A stretch of 64,000 nucleotides of DNA from Saprospira grandis str. Lewin (lineage in GTDB: Bacteria > Bacteroidota > Bacteroidia > Chitinophagales > Saprospiraceae), in the NCBI RefSeq assembly GCF_000250635.1, contig NC_016940.1, positions 248,001-312,000 of the forward strand, in the 5' to 3' direction. This document shows positions 44,492-53,889 of the stretch, in pieces; positions within the stretch are counted from its first letter, which is position 1, and each line of letters starts with the position of its first letter. Below the pieces are notes generated by a model. It ran no database searches and had not been told where the DNA came from. It saw only the letters and a program-made list of their open reading frames with translations. The translations under genes were made by a program, and so were the position numbers.

Positions 44492-45718
44492 TTATTCCTC
44501 CGCCCAGTTTTTCACCTGCCTAAATATTTCTTGCTGCCAAGCCCTTATATTTTTATCGTGGGGAATAGAAACGCCTAAAATACTACAGTCTTTTGCAGCC
44601 GATTTTTTCTGTGACTGAAAAAAACCTGCTTTAGAAACTCCATTGGGGTGAATTAAAGCCGCTTTTTGGCCCTCATAATAATCTAGATAGACATAAAGTT
44701 GCCGCAAATCATGCGGAGAAGGTTTGGATTGCTCCAATCGCTTCCATTTGCAGTCTAACACATACTTTTTGTTGTTGAGCTGCAAAATAATGTCGGGCTT
44801 CATGTAAACGGATGAATTTTGATCCGAAAATTGCCAAAACTTTTTTCGCGGCTCGGCCCAAATGCGATCAGTAGGACCCAACTGTTTTTTTAAACTCTTA
44901 AAAATAAAGCGCTCCCAAAGAGCATTCATATCAAACATCAGGGCCAAAACTTCTTGCTGTCCCCGCTGCAAATCTGGATGATAGTGCAATAATAATAGCC
45001 GCGCAATGGCCAGCGCCCGCCGATAATGCTCATTGTTGCGATGAAAAGAAATTTTTTGAAAACTGGCCTCCGAAATAAAAAGATCGGGCATGGGCGGAAA
45101 ATCAAGCAATAGCGAGCCAATTTTACTCTTCAAATTTGCCTCTCGATTAACTTTACTCAATAAAATCAAGGCTTTGTACAAAATCTGATGAATAAAATGC
45201 TCCTTATTATATTGACTGTGGCGAACGTAAAAACGCTGCTGCTGACAAATATTTTTTTGAAGCTGCTTGGCAAAAATTAACTTCCCTTTTAATGCCGTTT
45301 GATTTCGCTCCACTTTTTTGTAGCGCTTAATCAATCCTCTATGCAATAAATACTGCAACTCTTTGATATATAAATCAAAGTAAAGCGATAAAATTGCATT
45401 GGGTTTGAGTTTCAACTGGCTGCTGCTGGGCGTTTGAATGGGCAAACTATCCACAGCACGCAAAATATCAATCAACATTTTTCGCCAGTGATTTTTATCC
45501 GCTGATTTATCGGCCTTGGGCAAAATTTCGATGCTAAAATCAGCCAGTTGCAAAACACCTACCTGCTCGCAAAACTTGACATATTTATGGCCCAAAGAAA
45601 AATAAGGATGACCGCCCCGCTCATGAAAAACTTGTAGTTGCTCCAACTGCTTTTTCGTCAAGCCATTTTCACCCAAATACAATTTTTCATGCTCATAAAC
45701 AGTAAATTGCTTGTTCAT
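44492..45718 (-). CDS. mcrC: McrC, nuclease subunit of McrBC-type restriction
   Basis: 408 residues. N-terminal FTVYEHEKLYLGE and the SIEILPK strand (conserved in McrC), a helical middle, and a C-terminal PD-(D/E)xK core: MKPDIILQL, then KYVLDCKWK, with Gln-Leu-Tyr-x-Tyr in the following helix. McrC provides the nuclease that cuts modified DNA when driven by the McrB ring. The start is 11 bp after mcrB. Key residues are present. Confidence 0.9.
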   Translation of the reverse strand: MNKQFTVYEHEKLYLGENGLTKKQLEQLQVFHERGGHPYFSLGHKYVKFCEQVGVLQLADFSIEILPKADKSADKNHWRKMLIDILRAVDSLPIQTPSSSQLKLKPNAILSLYFDLYIKELQYLLHRGLIKRYKKVERNQTALKGKLIFAKQLQKNICQQQRFYVRHSQYNKEHFIHQILYKALILLSKVNREANLKSKIGSLLLDFPPMPDLFISEASFQKISFHRNNEHYRRALAIARLLLLHYHPDLQRGQQEVLALMFDMNALWERFIFKSLKKQLGPTDRIWAEPRKKFWQFSDQNSSVYMKPDIILQLNNKKYVLDCKWKRLEQSKPSPHDLRQLYVYLDYYEGQKAALIHPNGVSKAGFFQSQKKSAAKDCSILGVSIPHDKNIRAWQQEIFRQVKNWAEE

Positions 45719-45729
45719 AAGGCCTTATT

Positions 45730-48207
45730 TTATGCTTCTTTTTCTAGCCCAAGCTGCGCCAAAGCCATTTCCAAATCTACTTCGGCCCAAGGGATCAACT
45801 GAAAACGCTCCTCTTCCATCAAGGGCTCATAATCCATAGCGGCAAAAATTTGGGTTTCTTCTTCTTTGCGGACAAATCCCTGGCCCAAAACCAACCCAAT
45901 TTTTCCAAAGTCGCCATAAAAATACTCCTGCAAAAGTGGAAGAATTTTATGCTGCACGACCAGTGCCAACTCTTTTTCTGGCGCTTCCGCATTTTTTATG
46001 GGCAAAAAATAACTGTGGCCAATCAAATGATCTTTAGACAGTAGCCGCTCTATCCGTTGGTTGATGGTCCATAGCAATTTTTCCATCGCATAGCCATAAA
46101 CCAAAGTATTTTCAAGCAATTCTGGACGAGGCGGCATTTCTACAAAACTAAATCTTCTGCGCAAAGCGGCATCCAAAGCTTCTACGGAGCGGTCCGCCCT
46201 GTTCATCGTTCCAATAATATATAAATTGGGTGGCACCGAAAATTCGTCTTTGCTATAGGGCAAGACAATTTCTAGGCTTTCTTTTTGGCCCAAACGTTTA
46301 TCTTCTTCCAATAAAGTGATGAGTTCGCCCAGAATTTCTGAAATATTTCCGCGGTTAATCTCATCAATGATGAGGACGTAGTTTTTGGGCGCCTCTATTT
46401 TTGAATCCGTAGCATATTGCTCTAAGGCATTCAAAATGGATTGATAATAAATCCCCAATCCTTCTTTTAAATTAAAGTCTCGCTGGCTGGTAAATATTTC
46501 TTTTAGCGTGGCTATCCTCAAATAGTGTGTTCGGCTACCACTAGCTTTTTCAAAATGAATCCGCCCCCTTTCTTGATCTATTGCATAAATTTGAAATTCT
46601 GAATTTGCTCGACGTAAAGAAAAGGCCATATTTGGATCGGCCTCCCAAGCCGCCAAAAATTTTGCAAAGGCAGCATCAAAACTACTTTCGGCATGCAGAC
46701 GATTTTCGCCCAAGTAATTTTGTGCTGCAAGTTGGGCCAACTGCTTAAAAATACCCGCCTTAATTTCATAGGATAAATTTCCCTCACTTTCTTCTTCCAA
46801 TACAGGCTTGATCCCCTCTACAAAATCTTCATAGCTCATACTTTGATGAAAAGTAGTGAACTGAATTTGTCCCAACTTTTTGTACTGCGCATAAGCAGCC
46901 CGCAAAATTTCTCGACCAGTAGTAAAAGGGCCTTCTAAATCAAGCTCAGAAAAAATCTGCTGGGCTTTTTCTAAGTTATTTTCCTTTTCTATTGCATTTA
47001 GCTCCTCCAAATCTACTCCCGCCAAAATGGCCAGCGCATAATTGATGCTGTTGTAGGTTTTTCCGGTGCCGGGAGGGCCAAAAAGAATTTGGTTGTTGGG
47101 GAAGTGCGATCTTTGTTCAGGCAATTTTTCAAGCTGTTTAGAATTTTCTTCCTCTGTAGCATAAGCCAAATCAAATATATATTCTTTATAGGCCGCATTA
47201 TATACTGCTTCCTCTAACTCCGCTACATTATATTTTGCAAAACTTGTTTTCTTTGTTCGCTCTAACTCCTTAGCTGAAGAAGCGATAATTACGGGCAGTT
47301 GTGCTTGAAGTTCTTCTATATTTGCTACAGGATGTAGCCAGTTTTCCATAAAGTTTCTCGTATCAATATGTTGATAGATTTTAGCCCCTTTTTCATACTT
47401 ATATATAAGTACTTGTCTTTGCCCAATAATCAATGCTAATACAGGCTCACTTTTAGGCAAAGAGTACATCACTCTAGGGTCGTTCCGATCTATATTTAAT
47501 TTTTCAATTACTTGCTCCATCAAATTAAAAAGCAAACTGGCCTCTGCCCTACTAATTTTTCGAAGCATTTTAATCAATCGATTTTCGGCTTCTATGTTTG
47601 CCTTAGGATAAGGATTTGGATTTTTAGTTTTCCAATCCCAGAGCGTTTCGCCAAAAGCAAAAAAATCTTGCTCCCCTTTCTGAGCCAACAAATAATTATT
47701 TAAACTACTATAACTTAAATCTTCGCCATCATAACCAAAAGCTTGGGCTGCTAAAACAAGATCTTCTTGTTTGAAGGTGTTTACCACTTTATAATCACTG
47801 TATAAGAAAGCAATTTTTCTACGCAAAGCTTCTCCATAATCTAAATCTGCCAAATCGGCTAAGCGATGTTCTTTTCCAGCCAAGGCTGCTGCATAAATAA
47901 TTTGACGAACATTTTTAAAGGCCTCTGCTGCTGTTTCTCCATATTTTGCCTGCCAAGCATATTCTCCATCATTTTTTTGGCTCTCTTTGCTCGACTTTGT
48001 GGGCCTTTTCATTTTATAAATACCGTGATTAAAAGAAGAGCCTCCTCCAGCACTGCCCAAAGGTCTAGTCTTATATTCTAACCAATAACAAAAAGAGGTT
48101 TGCTCCGTATTACTATATTCCTCCAAACTCATTTTTTCGAGCCGCTCTAAGGGCCATTCTTTTAGAAAGGCTGCTTTTAATTCTGCTAGTTTCAAGGCTG
48201 TTTCCAT
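45730..48207 (-). CDS. mcrB: McrB, AAA+ GTPase subunit of McrBC-type restriction
   Basis: 825 residues. The N-terminal 200 residues form a recognition-like domain (FCYWLEYKT, GSAGGGSSFNHGIYKM, AWQAKYG) seen in many McrB-like proteins instead of the E. coli DNA-binding domain. A linker of about 170 residues precedes the AAA+ domain: Walker A GPPGTGKT (377-384), TTFHQSMSYEDFVEG, Walker B VLIIDEINRGN (Asp615, Glu616), the McrB signature GTMNRADRS, and an Arg-finger region ALRRRFSF. McrB hydrolyses GTP and drives DNA translocation. It forms a two-gene operon with mcrC. What modification is recognised is unknown. Confidence 0.92.
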   Translation of the reverse strand: METALKLAELKAAFLKEWPLERLEKMSLEEYSNTEQTSFCYWLEYKTRPLGSAGGGSSFNHGIYKMKRPTKSSKESQKNDGEYAWQAKYGETAAEAFKNVRQIIYAAALAGKEHRLADLADLDYGEALRRKIAFLYSDYKVVNTFKQEDLVLAAQAFGYDGEDLSYSSLNNYLLAQKGEQDFFAFGETLWDWKTKNPNPYPKANIEAENRLIKMLRKISRAEASLLFNLMEQVIEKLNIDRNDPRVMYSLPKSEPVLALIIGQRQVLIYKYEKGAKIYQHIDTRNFMENWLHPVANIEELQAQLPVIIASSAKELERTKKTSFAKYNVAELEEAVYNAAYKEYIFDLAYATEEENSKQLEKLPEQRSHFPNNQILFGPPGTGKTYNSINYALAILAGVDLEELNAIEKENNLEKAQQIFSELDLEGPFTTGREILRAAYAQYKKLGQIQFTTFHQSMSYEDFVEGIKPVLEEESEGNLSYEIKAGIFKQLAQLAAQNYLGENRLHAESSFDAAFAKFLAAWEADPNMAFSLRRANSEFQIYAIDQERGRIHFEKASGSRTHYLRIATLKEIFTSQRDFNLKEGLGIYYQSILNALEQYATDSKIEAPKNYVLIIDEINRGNISEILGELITLLEEDKRLGQKESLEIVLPYSKDEFSVPPNLYIIGTMNRADRSVEALDAALRRRFSFVEMPPRPELLENTLVYGYAMEKLLWTINQRIERLLSKDHLIGHSYFLPIKNAEAPEKELALVVQHKILPLLQEYFYGDFGKIGLVLGQGFVRKEEETQIFAAMDYEPLMEEERFQLIPWAEVDLEMALAQLGLEKEA

Positions 48208-48324
48208 CTTTATTTTTTATTTATTCCAAAGCAAAATGATAACTAAAAAATGGCTTAATCTGTCTCCACATCATTATGCTTTATCTATTTCATTTTAGGC
48301 CCCTTAAAATAGGATTTTTTCTGT

Positions 48325-48497
48325 TGTTTTTTTTTGGGGCCTCCGCTGCGGCTTCGCCTTGCGGCGCTACGTTTCGCAGCTCGCTATTACTTGCTTCGCT
48401 GCGTCGGCTCCCGTTGGTCGGGTCGCTCGGCCCTGCGCAAAAAAACAAGTTTTTTGCTGGGTCTGGCCTAACGGCCACTGCTGCACATCGCTAGGCC
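48325..48497 (-). repeat. Class 1 hairpin element, copy 17
   Basis: Minus orientation, left inverted arm of the composite 48325-49297. Slots: GGCC/GGCC, GCAAAAAAAC/GTTTTTTGC, CCGCTGCGG-type. It carries about 35 extra bases (CGTCGGCTCCCGTTGGTCGG area) in the core. Confidence 0.85.
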
Positions 48498-48544
48498 GCT
48501 CATCTAATTTTTTTTCTTTGGGCTTTTTCTTCGGCGGTTTTGCG

Positions 48545-49090
48545 GTTGTTGTTTTGAACCTGTGGGTTGAAACCCACAGCCATACAACAATTCCATTCTA
48601 CATCTATAGTGCGGAGAGGATTAAAATCCTCTGCCGCTTTGAACATGATGGTTTTTGGTCCATTGATTTTTCCCAAGAGAAATTTTCATCCCTGTTTTTT
48701 TATGGAGGTTTTTAAACCTCCATTTAAAATGAAATGCCTTTTTGTTGCCTGGCTGTAGGTTTCAACCTACAGACCACCGCAGTTTTTTCCAAAAAAAAAT
48801 TTTTGTCCTTGTTTTTTAACCCCATTGCTAATTGAAAGCCGCTAATTGAAAGGGGTGTTTTCTTGACGGTTTTCTAGACCTCTGGGTTAAAACCCACAGC
48901 AAAAAGGAGGGCCGTTCTACATCCAAAAAAATGAGCCGATGGTAAAAACCATCGGCCCATGAAATGTCACAGAAAAAATTGTGGTAGAAAATTATTCATC
49001 GCCATTAGGCCAGTTTTTTTCCAAGAGAAATTTTTATCCTTGTTTTTTTACCCCATTGCTAATTGAAAACCGCTATTTGAAAGGGGAATT
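48545..49090. repeat. Class 2 palindrome array E
   Basis: Same order and spacers as array C, except that the first two units (CCTAGGGCC and ATCCCCTC) are missing. GCTAATTGAAAGCCGC blocks occur at 48828 and 49057. Confidence 0.88.
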
Positions 49091-49297
49091 TAAGTGCCGA
49101 AGAAAAAAGCCCAGAGAAAAAACTAAGGTTGTGCAAAAAAGGAGAGCGAAGCGAGCCTTTTGGCCTAGCGATGGGGAGCAGTGCGGCGAAGCCGCAGACC
49201 AAGCAAAAAACTTGTTTTTTTGCGCAGGGCCGAGCAGACCTGCGAGCTGCGGACCGTAGCGCCGCAAGGCGAAGCCGCAGCGGAGGCCCCAAAAAAA
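49091..49297 (+). repeat. Class 1 hairpin element, copy 18, with leader
   Basis: Plus orientation, nearly identical to copies 14 and 16. Its T-run/GGGGCC end touches the hxlR stop codon with no gap. Confidence 0.9.
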
Positions 49298-49639
49298 CTA
49301 TTCATCTGAATAATTATCAATTACCATTTCCCCCCAATCAATGATAGCATTGATGAGCGGGACAAGAGTTTCTCCGAACTCAGTTAAGGAGTATTCTACC
49401 TTTAATGGTGGTTTAGAAGTATATACTTTACGGTTTATCACTCCGGCTTCTTGCAAAGCTTTTAATTGAAGACTAAGGGTACGCTCCGTTACTCCTTTCA
49501 TTTTTTTTCGTAATTCGCTATACCGCAATGTCCCATCAATAGTTAAATGTGCAAGAATAACCGTTTTCCATTTTCCGCCAATAATTCCCATCGTAACACT
49601 TGTACAGCAGGGGTATTCCACGCCTTTCACTTTATACAT
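49298..49639 (-). CDS. HxlR-family transcriptional regulator
   Basis: 113 residues. A winged helix with the family pattern: YPCCTSVTMGIIGGKWKTVIL, RYSELRKKMKGVTERTLSLQL, a wing with KVYTSKPPLKVEYSLTEFG, then a C-terminal dimer helix. Cys11/Cys12 in the N-terminal arm correspond to the position where HxlR relatives sense reactive electrophiles or oxidants. Divergent from the nitroreductase gene, which it very likely regulates. Confidence 0.9.
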   Translation of the reverse strand: MYKVKGVEYPCCTSVTMGIIGGKWKTVILAHLTIDGTLRYSELRKKMKGVTERTLSLQLKALQEAGVINRKVYTSKPPLKVEYSLTEFGETLVPLINAIIDWGEMVIDNYSDE

Positions 49640-49691
49640 ATTGCCTCTTTTTTTTAAAAAAACTTGATACTATCCTTTTTGACCGTTATTG

Positions 49692-49699
49692 CAAAGATA
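49692..49699 (-). promoter_or_regulatory. Candidate promoter -7 element for hxlR
   Basis: On the minus strand TATCTTTG matches TAnnTTTG exactly, 53 bp before the hxlR start. The 233-bp gap between the divergent genes also holds an ACTATAAAAATTATAG-like palindrome (49722-49737) that could be an operator. For the nitroreductase side, TATATTTTG near 49785 is a near match with one extra base. Confidence 0.45.
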
Positions 49700-49872
49700 G
49701 CAAACTATACTTACATTTGTTACTATAAAAATTATAGCTGCTATTAGCCAATAAAAAATTGAGCTAGTGAGCTGTATATATTTTGTATAAAAAAGCTTGT
49801 TAAGCCCTGATAGAAAGTAATTATCTAATTGAAGTCAATCAAAAATTGGCGTAACAAAATAAAAGTAGACTA

Positions 49873-50526
49873 ATGGATATTATTAAGACATTAAATTGGA
49901 GATATTCAACCAAAGAGTTTGATCCTGAGAAAAAAATCTCTGCAGAAGATGTTGAAAAGATTAAAGCGCTTCTGAGAATGAGTCCTTCAAGCACAAATAT
50001 TCAGCCTTGGCATTTTATTATTGCGGATAATGAAGAGGGGAAAAAACGTATTGCTAAAGGAACGCAAGGCTTTTTTCAATTTAATGAGAAGAAGGTCCTG
50101 GATGCCTCACATGTAATTCTTTTTTGCTCAAGAACGGATGCAGATGATCAGTTCATGACTAAAGTGCTAGAACAAGAAGATAAAGATGGGCGCTTCCCGA
50201 ATGAAGAGATTAAAAATATGGTAGATGGCGGGCGAAGATACTTTGCAGATTTGCACCGCTATGATTTCAAAGATTTTCAGCATTGGATGGAAAAGCAAGT
50301 CTATTTGAATATGGGAAATCTTTTATTGGGAGCGGCTGCTATGGAAATTGACAGCCTTCCTATGGAAGGAATTGACTTAAAAGCTCTTGATGAAGAGTTT
50401 TCTTTACGCGAAAAAGGATATACTTCTGTTGCTGTTATTGCTCTAGGGTACAGATCTTCAAGCGATTTCAATGCAACAACACCTAAATCAAGACTGGAGT
50501 TAGAAGATATTATAACGATGGTCTAA
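49873..50526 (+). CDS. NfsB-like oxygen-insensitive NAD(P)H nitroreductase
   Basis: 217 residues. An FMN enzyme with the N-terminal RYSTKEFDP motif (Arg10, Ser12 bind FMN phosphate), SPSSTNIQPWHFI and the C-terminal VAVIALGYRS with a late Arg. Length and order match E. coli NfsB. It reduces nitroaromatics, quinones or similar electrophiles with NAD(P)H. The divergent HxlR-type regulator is a familiar partner for such genes. A class 2-type hairpin serves as terminator. Confidence 0.92.
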   Translation: MDIIKTLNWRYSTKEFDPEKKISAEDVEKIKALLRMSPSSTNIQPWHFIIADNEEGKKRIAKGTQGFFQFNEKKVLDASHVILFCSRTDADDQFMTKVLEQEDKDGRFPNEEIKNMVDGGRRYFADLHRYDFKDFQHWMEKQVYLNMGNLLLGAAAMEIDSLPMEGIDLKALDEEFSLREKGYTSVAVIALGYRSSSDFNATTPKSRLELEDIITMV

Positions 50527-50557
50527 TAAAATGCCGACAACAAAAAATATCTTGATC

Positions 50558-50593
50558 GTAGCTGAGGATTTTAATCCTTGGCTACTTTTTTTT
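50558..50593 (+). terminator. Terminator of the nitroreductase gene
   Basis: GTAGC/GCTAC plus AGGAT/ATCCT stem with TTTA loop, then eight T. The centre AGGATTTTAATCCT has the same TTnAA form as the class 2 palindromes. Confidence 0.85.
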
Positions 50594-50659
50594 GTGCTAG
50601 TCTCAAGCTGTTATTCTGGCGGCATTAGTTTTTACTCACAGATAAAATCAAATTGATTT

Positions 50660-50852
50660 TTCTGCTCTTTGCTAATTGAAAGTCACTATTTGAAAGGGGA
50701 ATTTAACCGCCAAAGAAAAAAGCCTTGAGAAAAAACTAAGGTTGTGCGGCCTAGCGATGCGGCGGGGTGGCCGCAGGCCAGACCAAGTTTTTGAGCGCAG
50801 CGAAAAAAACGCAGGGCCGAGCGAACAGCGAGCCCCAAAGCGCAGCGGCGCG
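50660..50852 (+). repeat. Class 1 hairpin element, copy 19, truncated and fused to a gene
   Basis: Plus orientation, with the AATTGAAAG block and the same leader as copies 14, 16 and 18; the element proper begins at 50748. Slots: GGCCGCAGGCC and GTTTTT/AAAAAAAC. The usual right end (third hairpin and GGCCCCAAAA) is missing: after GCGCAGCGGCGC the sequence passes directly into the carboxyltransferase coding region. Confidence 0.85.
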
Positions 50853-52256
50853 ATAAGGATTGGCAAATTTTTCTGCATATTCAGCTTCTTTTTCGGCCAA
50901 TTTGGCGGCGCTATCATCGGCCTCCATAATTTCTCGGCGGAAAATAATTTCTGAAGCGCCTTTAGCGCCCATCACCGCAATTTCTGCAGAAGGCCAAGCA
51001 AAATTCAAGTCGGCGCCAATATGTTTAGAGTTCATCACATCATAGGCTCCGCCATAGGCTTTGCGCGTGATGACCGTGATGCGAGGAACGGTAGCCTCAC
51101 AAAATGCATAAAGTAATTTGGCCCCATTGCTAATGATGCCATTCCATTCCTGATCGGTGCCGGGCAAAAAGCCAGGAACATCTTCCAAAACTAAAAGAGG
51201 AATATTAAAGGCATCACAAGTGCGCACAAAACGAGCGCCTTTTTTCGAGCAATCGACATCCAAACAACCCGCCAAGACCATGGGATTATTGGCAACAACG
51301 CCAATACTTCTGCCGCCAAGGCGAGCAAAACCAACTACGATATTTTCTGCATACTCTTTATTGACCTCATAAAAAGAATCAGCATCTACCAATTCTTCGA
51401 TCAAAGCACGCATATCGTAAGGATGATTGGGATTTTCGGGCACGATTGTATTTAGTGCGGGACGTTCCTCTTGGCCAGCTTCATAAGGCAGCATGGCTGC
51501 TTCTTCTTCGCAGTTTTGGGGCAAATAAGAAAGCAACTTTTTAATCTGAAGCAGACAATCCATATCATTTTGAGCGGTAAAATGCGTCACGCCAGATTTT
51601 ACGGCATGCGTCATCGCTCCACCCAATTCTTCAGCACTTACTTCTTCATTGGTCACGGTTTTTACCACATTGGGCCCCGTGATGAACATATAAGAGCTTT
51701 GCTCCACCATATAAATAAAATCGGTCAAAGCGGGAGAATAAACCGCACCGCCCGCGCAGGGGCCCATAATGGCCGAAATTTGTGGAATTACACCAGAGGC
51801 CAAAGTATTGCGATAAAAAATATCGGCATAACCGCCCAAAGACTGTACGCCTTCCTGAATGCGCGCTCCACCAGAATCATTGAGGCCCACCAAAGGCGCC
51901 CCGTTTTTTATGGCCATATCCATCAACTTGCAGATTTTTTCTGCATGAGTTTCAGAAAGAGAACCACCAAAAACGGTAAAATCTTGAGCAAAAACATAGA
52001 CCAAGCGTCCTTCTACGGTTCCATAACCCGTCACGACGCCATCGCCATAAATTTTTTGCTTTTCCATTCCAAAGTCATTGCAACGGTGGGTCACCAAAGC
52101 GCCCATTTCTTCAAAAGAACCTGGATCCAAGAAAAAATGAATACGTTCACGGGCCGTAAGTTTGCCCTTGGCATGTTGTTTCTCAATTCGTTTTTCTCCG
52201 CCACCTTGAGCCGCTTGGGCCAATTTATCTTGCAGCGTTTGTAGTTTATCTTGCAT
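50751..52256 (-). CDS. Acyl-CoA carboxylase carboxyltransferase (propionyl-CoA carboxylase beta type), C-terminus replaced by repeat DNA
   Basis: 501 codons. About 467 residues are typical of biotin-dependent acyl-CoA carboxyltransferases: [53 protein letters not shown], and the second crotonase half [22 protein letters not shown]. The enzyme transfers carboxyl from biotin to propionyl-CoA or a similar substrate. Homologues continue after FANPYRAA with roughly 40 more residues ending in a Lys-Lys-His-Gly-Asn-Ile-Pro-like tail. Here the last 32-34 codons ([13 protein letters not shown]...) come from class 1 copy 19, and the stop is within it. The gene may still work, or be a fresh pseudogene. 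No biotin-carboxylase gene is adjacent. Confidence 0.85.
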   Translation of the reverse strand: MQDKLQTLQDKLAQAAQGGGEKRIEKQHAKGKLTARERIHFFLDPGSFEEMGALVTHRCNDFGMEKQKIYGDGVVTGYGTVEGRLVYVFAQDFTVFGGSLSETHAEKICKLMDMAIKNGAPLVGLNDSGGARIQEGVQSLGGYADIFYRNTLASGVIPQISAIMGPCAGGAVYSPALTDFIYMVEQSSYMFITGPNVVKTVTNEEVSAEELGGAMTHAVKSGVTHFTAQNDMDCLLQIKKLLSYLPQNCEEEAAMLPYEAGQEERPALNTIVPENPNHPYDMRALIEELVDADSFYEVNKEYAENIVVGFARLGGRSIGVVANNPMVLAGCLDVDCSKKGARFVRTCDAFNIPLLVLEDVPGFLPGTDQEWNGIISNGAKLLYAFCEATVPRITVITRKAYGGAYDVMNSKHIGADLNFAWPSAEIAVMGAKGASEIIFRREIMEADDSAAKLAEKEAEYAEKFANPYRAAALWGSLFARPCVFFAALKNLVWPAATPPHR

Positions 52257-52321
52257 AGCTTCTCGATATTTTTTTCGCCGCCTAAAATGCTACTTTTTTA
52301 AGGGACGGCCAAACTTTACTC

Positions 52322-53011
52322 CTAAAAAACTTGCCCTAAATGGCTTTGGCCCTTGGCAAATGCTCGGGCCGCATGATCTGCTCTTCGGATGGGCTCCGGA
52401 ATCCGATAGCCCTGATCAGCCAACTGCAAAACCATTTCTCGAGCCGTTTCCAAATCTATTTTATGGCCTATACTTATATATATAGGCTTGACGCCCGCCT
52501 GCGTCCGCAAGGCATAGCCCAAAAGCTCTTCATTTTGCATAATGGGCGAAACACTTCCTCTTTCCATTCCTGCCGGATCATCAACAGCCAATAATGGGCG
52601 CTTGGCCATACCAATGCTAGGCCGATCTAACTGAACGCCCAACCAACTAGCCACCCCCAATCGCCGAGGATGCGCAATGCCATGCCCATCGACCAATAAA
52701 CAACTGGCTTTTTCGCCCAATTTTTCTTCTAAGGCCAAAATAGCCGCTAATAAGGGCGGTCCTTCCCGAAAAGAAAAATAACGAGGCCGATATTCCATGC
52801 CCGCCTTTTGTAGCGATAAATATACTTTTTCGGCTCCTTCTTGCCAACGCAAAACATCTATGGCCACAAAAGCATCCTCTTCTACATACTGTATGTCTAA
52901 ACTAAAAATCAAATCTCCCTTTTGGGGAGAATAAGCAGTACGCGCTACTTTTTGGGCCATTTTTTTCTGCGCCTCGGCCAATTCAGGGATTTCTTCAAAG
53001 GGATTTGCCAT
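52322..53011 (-). CDS. nfi: Endonuclease V
   Basis: 229 residues. Cuts DNA one base 3' of deoxyinosine, and also acts on inosine-containing RNA in some homologues. Catalytic acids: Asp39 (LIFSLDIQYV), Glu83 (YFSFREGPP) and Asp108 (LLVDGHGIAHPRR), with His213 near the end. The wedge motif, usually Pro-Gly-Phe/Tyr, reads Pro-Arg-Tyr (RPRYFSF), a small change. GVASWLGV and IGMAKRPL are normal. It lies 10 bp after the LolD-like gene, in one operon. Confidence 0.92.
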   Translation of the reverse strand: MANPFEEIPELAEAQKKMAQKVARTAYSPQKGDLIFSLDIQYVEEDAFVAIDVLRWQEGAEKVYLSLQKAGMEYRPRYFSFREGPPLLAAILALEEKLGEKASCLLVDGHGIAHPRRLGVASWLGVQLDRPSIGMAKRPLLAVDDPAGMERGSVSPIMQNEELLGYALRTQAGVKPIYISIGHKIDLETAREMVLQLADQGYRIPEPIRRADHAARAFAKGQSHLGQVF

Positions 53012-53021
53012 AGGATTAGGG

Positions 53022-53684
53022 TTAAGAGAGTTCTTCTACAATCAATCCGTCTTGCATCCGCAAGCAGCGGTCACTCATTTTGGCCAGCTCCATATTATGC
53101 GTCACAATGACAAAAGTTTGTTCAAAATCTTTACGCAGGTTAAAAAAGAGCTGATGCAATTCTTCCGAGTTTTGACTGTCCAAATTCCCCGAAGGTTCAT
53201 CGGCAAAGACTACCGCCGGCGAGTTAATCAAGGCTCTGGCCACCGCCACTCGTTGTTGCTCTCCGCCCGACAACTGTTGGGGTTTATGGTCCATACGATC
53301 TGCCAAGCCCAAATAATCTAGCAGTTCTTTGGCCTTTTTATGCGCCTGTTTTTCTGGCGTTTTCTTAATAAAAGCCGGCATGCAAACATTTTCTAGAGCC
53401 GTAAATTCTGGCAAAAGATGATGAAACTGAAAAACAAAACCAATTTGCTCATTCCGAAAGCGAGAAAGCGCCTTTTTCTTCATCTCCCCACAATTCTGCC
53501 CATCAATCCAGAGCTCCCCCTCATCGGCTTGGTCCAAAGTGCCCATAATATGCAGCAGCGTACTTTTACCCGCCCCCGATTTTCCAACAATACTCACCAG
53601 CTCGCCCTTGGCAATCTCTAAACTTACGCCCTTGAGCACCTGCAATTGCTGATAAGATTTACGAATATTTACTGCTTTGATCAT
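53022..53684 (-). CDS. lolD: LolD-like ABC transporter ATP-binding protein
   Basis: 220 residues with Walker [10 protein letters not shown] (34-42), Q-loop [18 protein letters not shown], signature LSGGEQQ, Walker [13 protein letters not shown] and switch His (VTHN). The FHHLLPEF segment is typical of the LolD/FtsE/MacB group. LolD powers release of lipoproteins from the inner membrane through LolCE. No permease gene is adjacent, so a MacB-type or other partner cannot be excluded. Confidence 0.87.
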   Translation of the reverse strand: MIKAVNIRKSYQQLQVLKGVSLEIAKGELVSIVGKSGAGKSTLLHIMGTLDQADEGELWIDGQNCGEMKKKALSRFRNEQIGFVFQFHHLLPEFTALENVCMPAFIKKTPEKQAHKKAKELLDYLGLADRMDHKPQQLSGGEQQRVAVARALINSPAVVFADEPSGNLDSQNSEELHQLFFNLRKDFEQTFVIVTHNMELAKMSDRCLRMQDGLIVEELS

Positions 53685-53742
53685 TTTCTTCGATTTGCCG
53701 AAAAGATAAACATTTTTCCAGAAGATTTTTATCTAGAGGAGC

Positions 53743-53888
53743 TTTTGGGGCCCGCGGCCAACTCAGCCTTCGGCTTCGGTCGGCCGCCGCTATGCTTCGC
53801 GGCTCGCTATTCGCTCGGCCCTGCGTTTTTTCGCTGCGCTCAAAAACTGGGTCTGGCCTACGGCCACCACTGCGCAGCGCTGGGCCAA
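53743..53888 (-). repeat. Class 1 hairpin element, copy 20
   Basis: Minus orientation. Slots: GGCCTACGGCC, GTTTTTT/AAAAAC and a long CGGCC...GGTCGGCCG stem. Ends in GCTGGGCCAAAA against the next terminator. Confidence 0.85.
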
Positions 53889-53889
53889 A

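Noticed and set aside
28447-48758. Repeated small protein in class 2 arrays (IPFYIYSAERIKILCRFEHD)
   Set aside because: The frame is kept in arrays A, C, D and E, but the arrays are nearly identical at DNA level, the frame runs through palindromes, and the starts differ between copies. A test of synonymous change would be needed to revive it.
40874-49344. Conserved small proteins within class 1 copies (frames such as MGPALRLRLAPLRS and MCKKGERSEPF)
   Set aside because: The frames recur only because the DNA repeat recurs, on both strands and in several frames at once. Conservation follows the hairpins.
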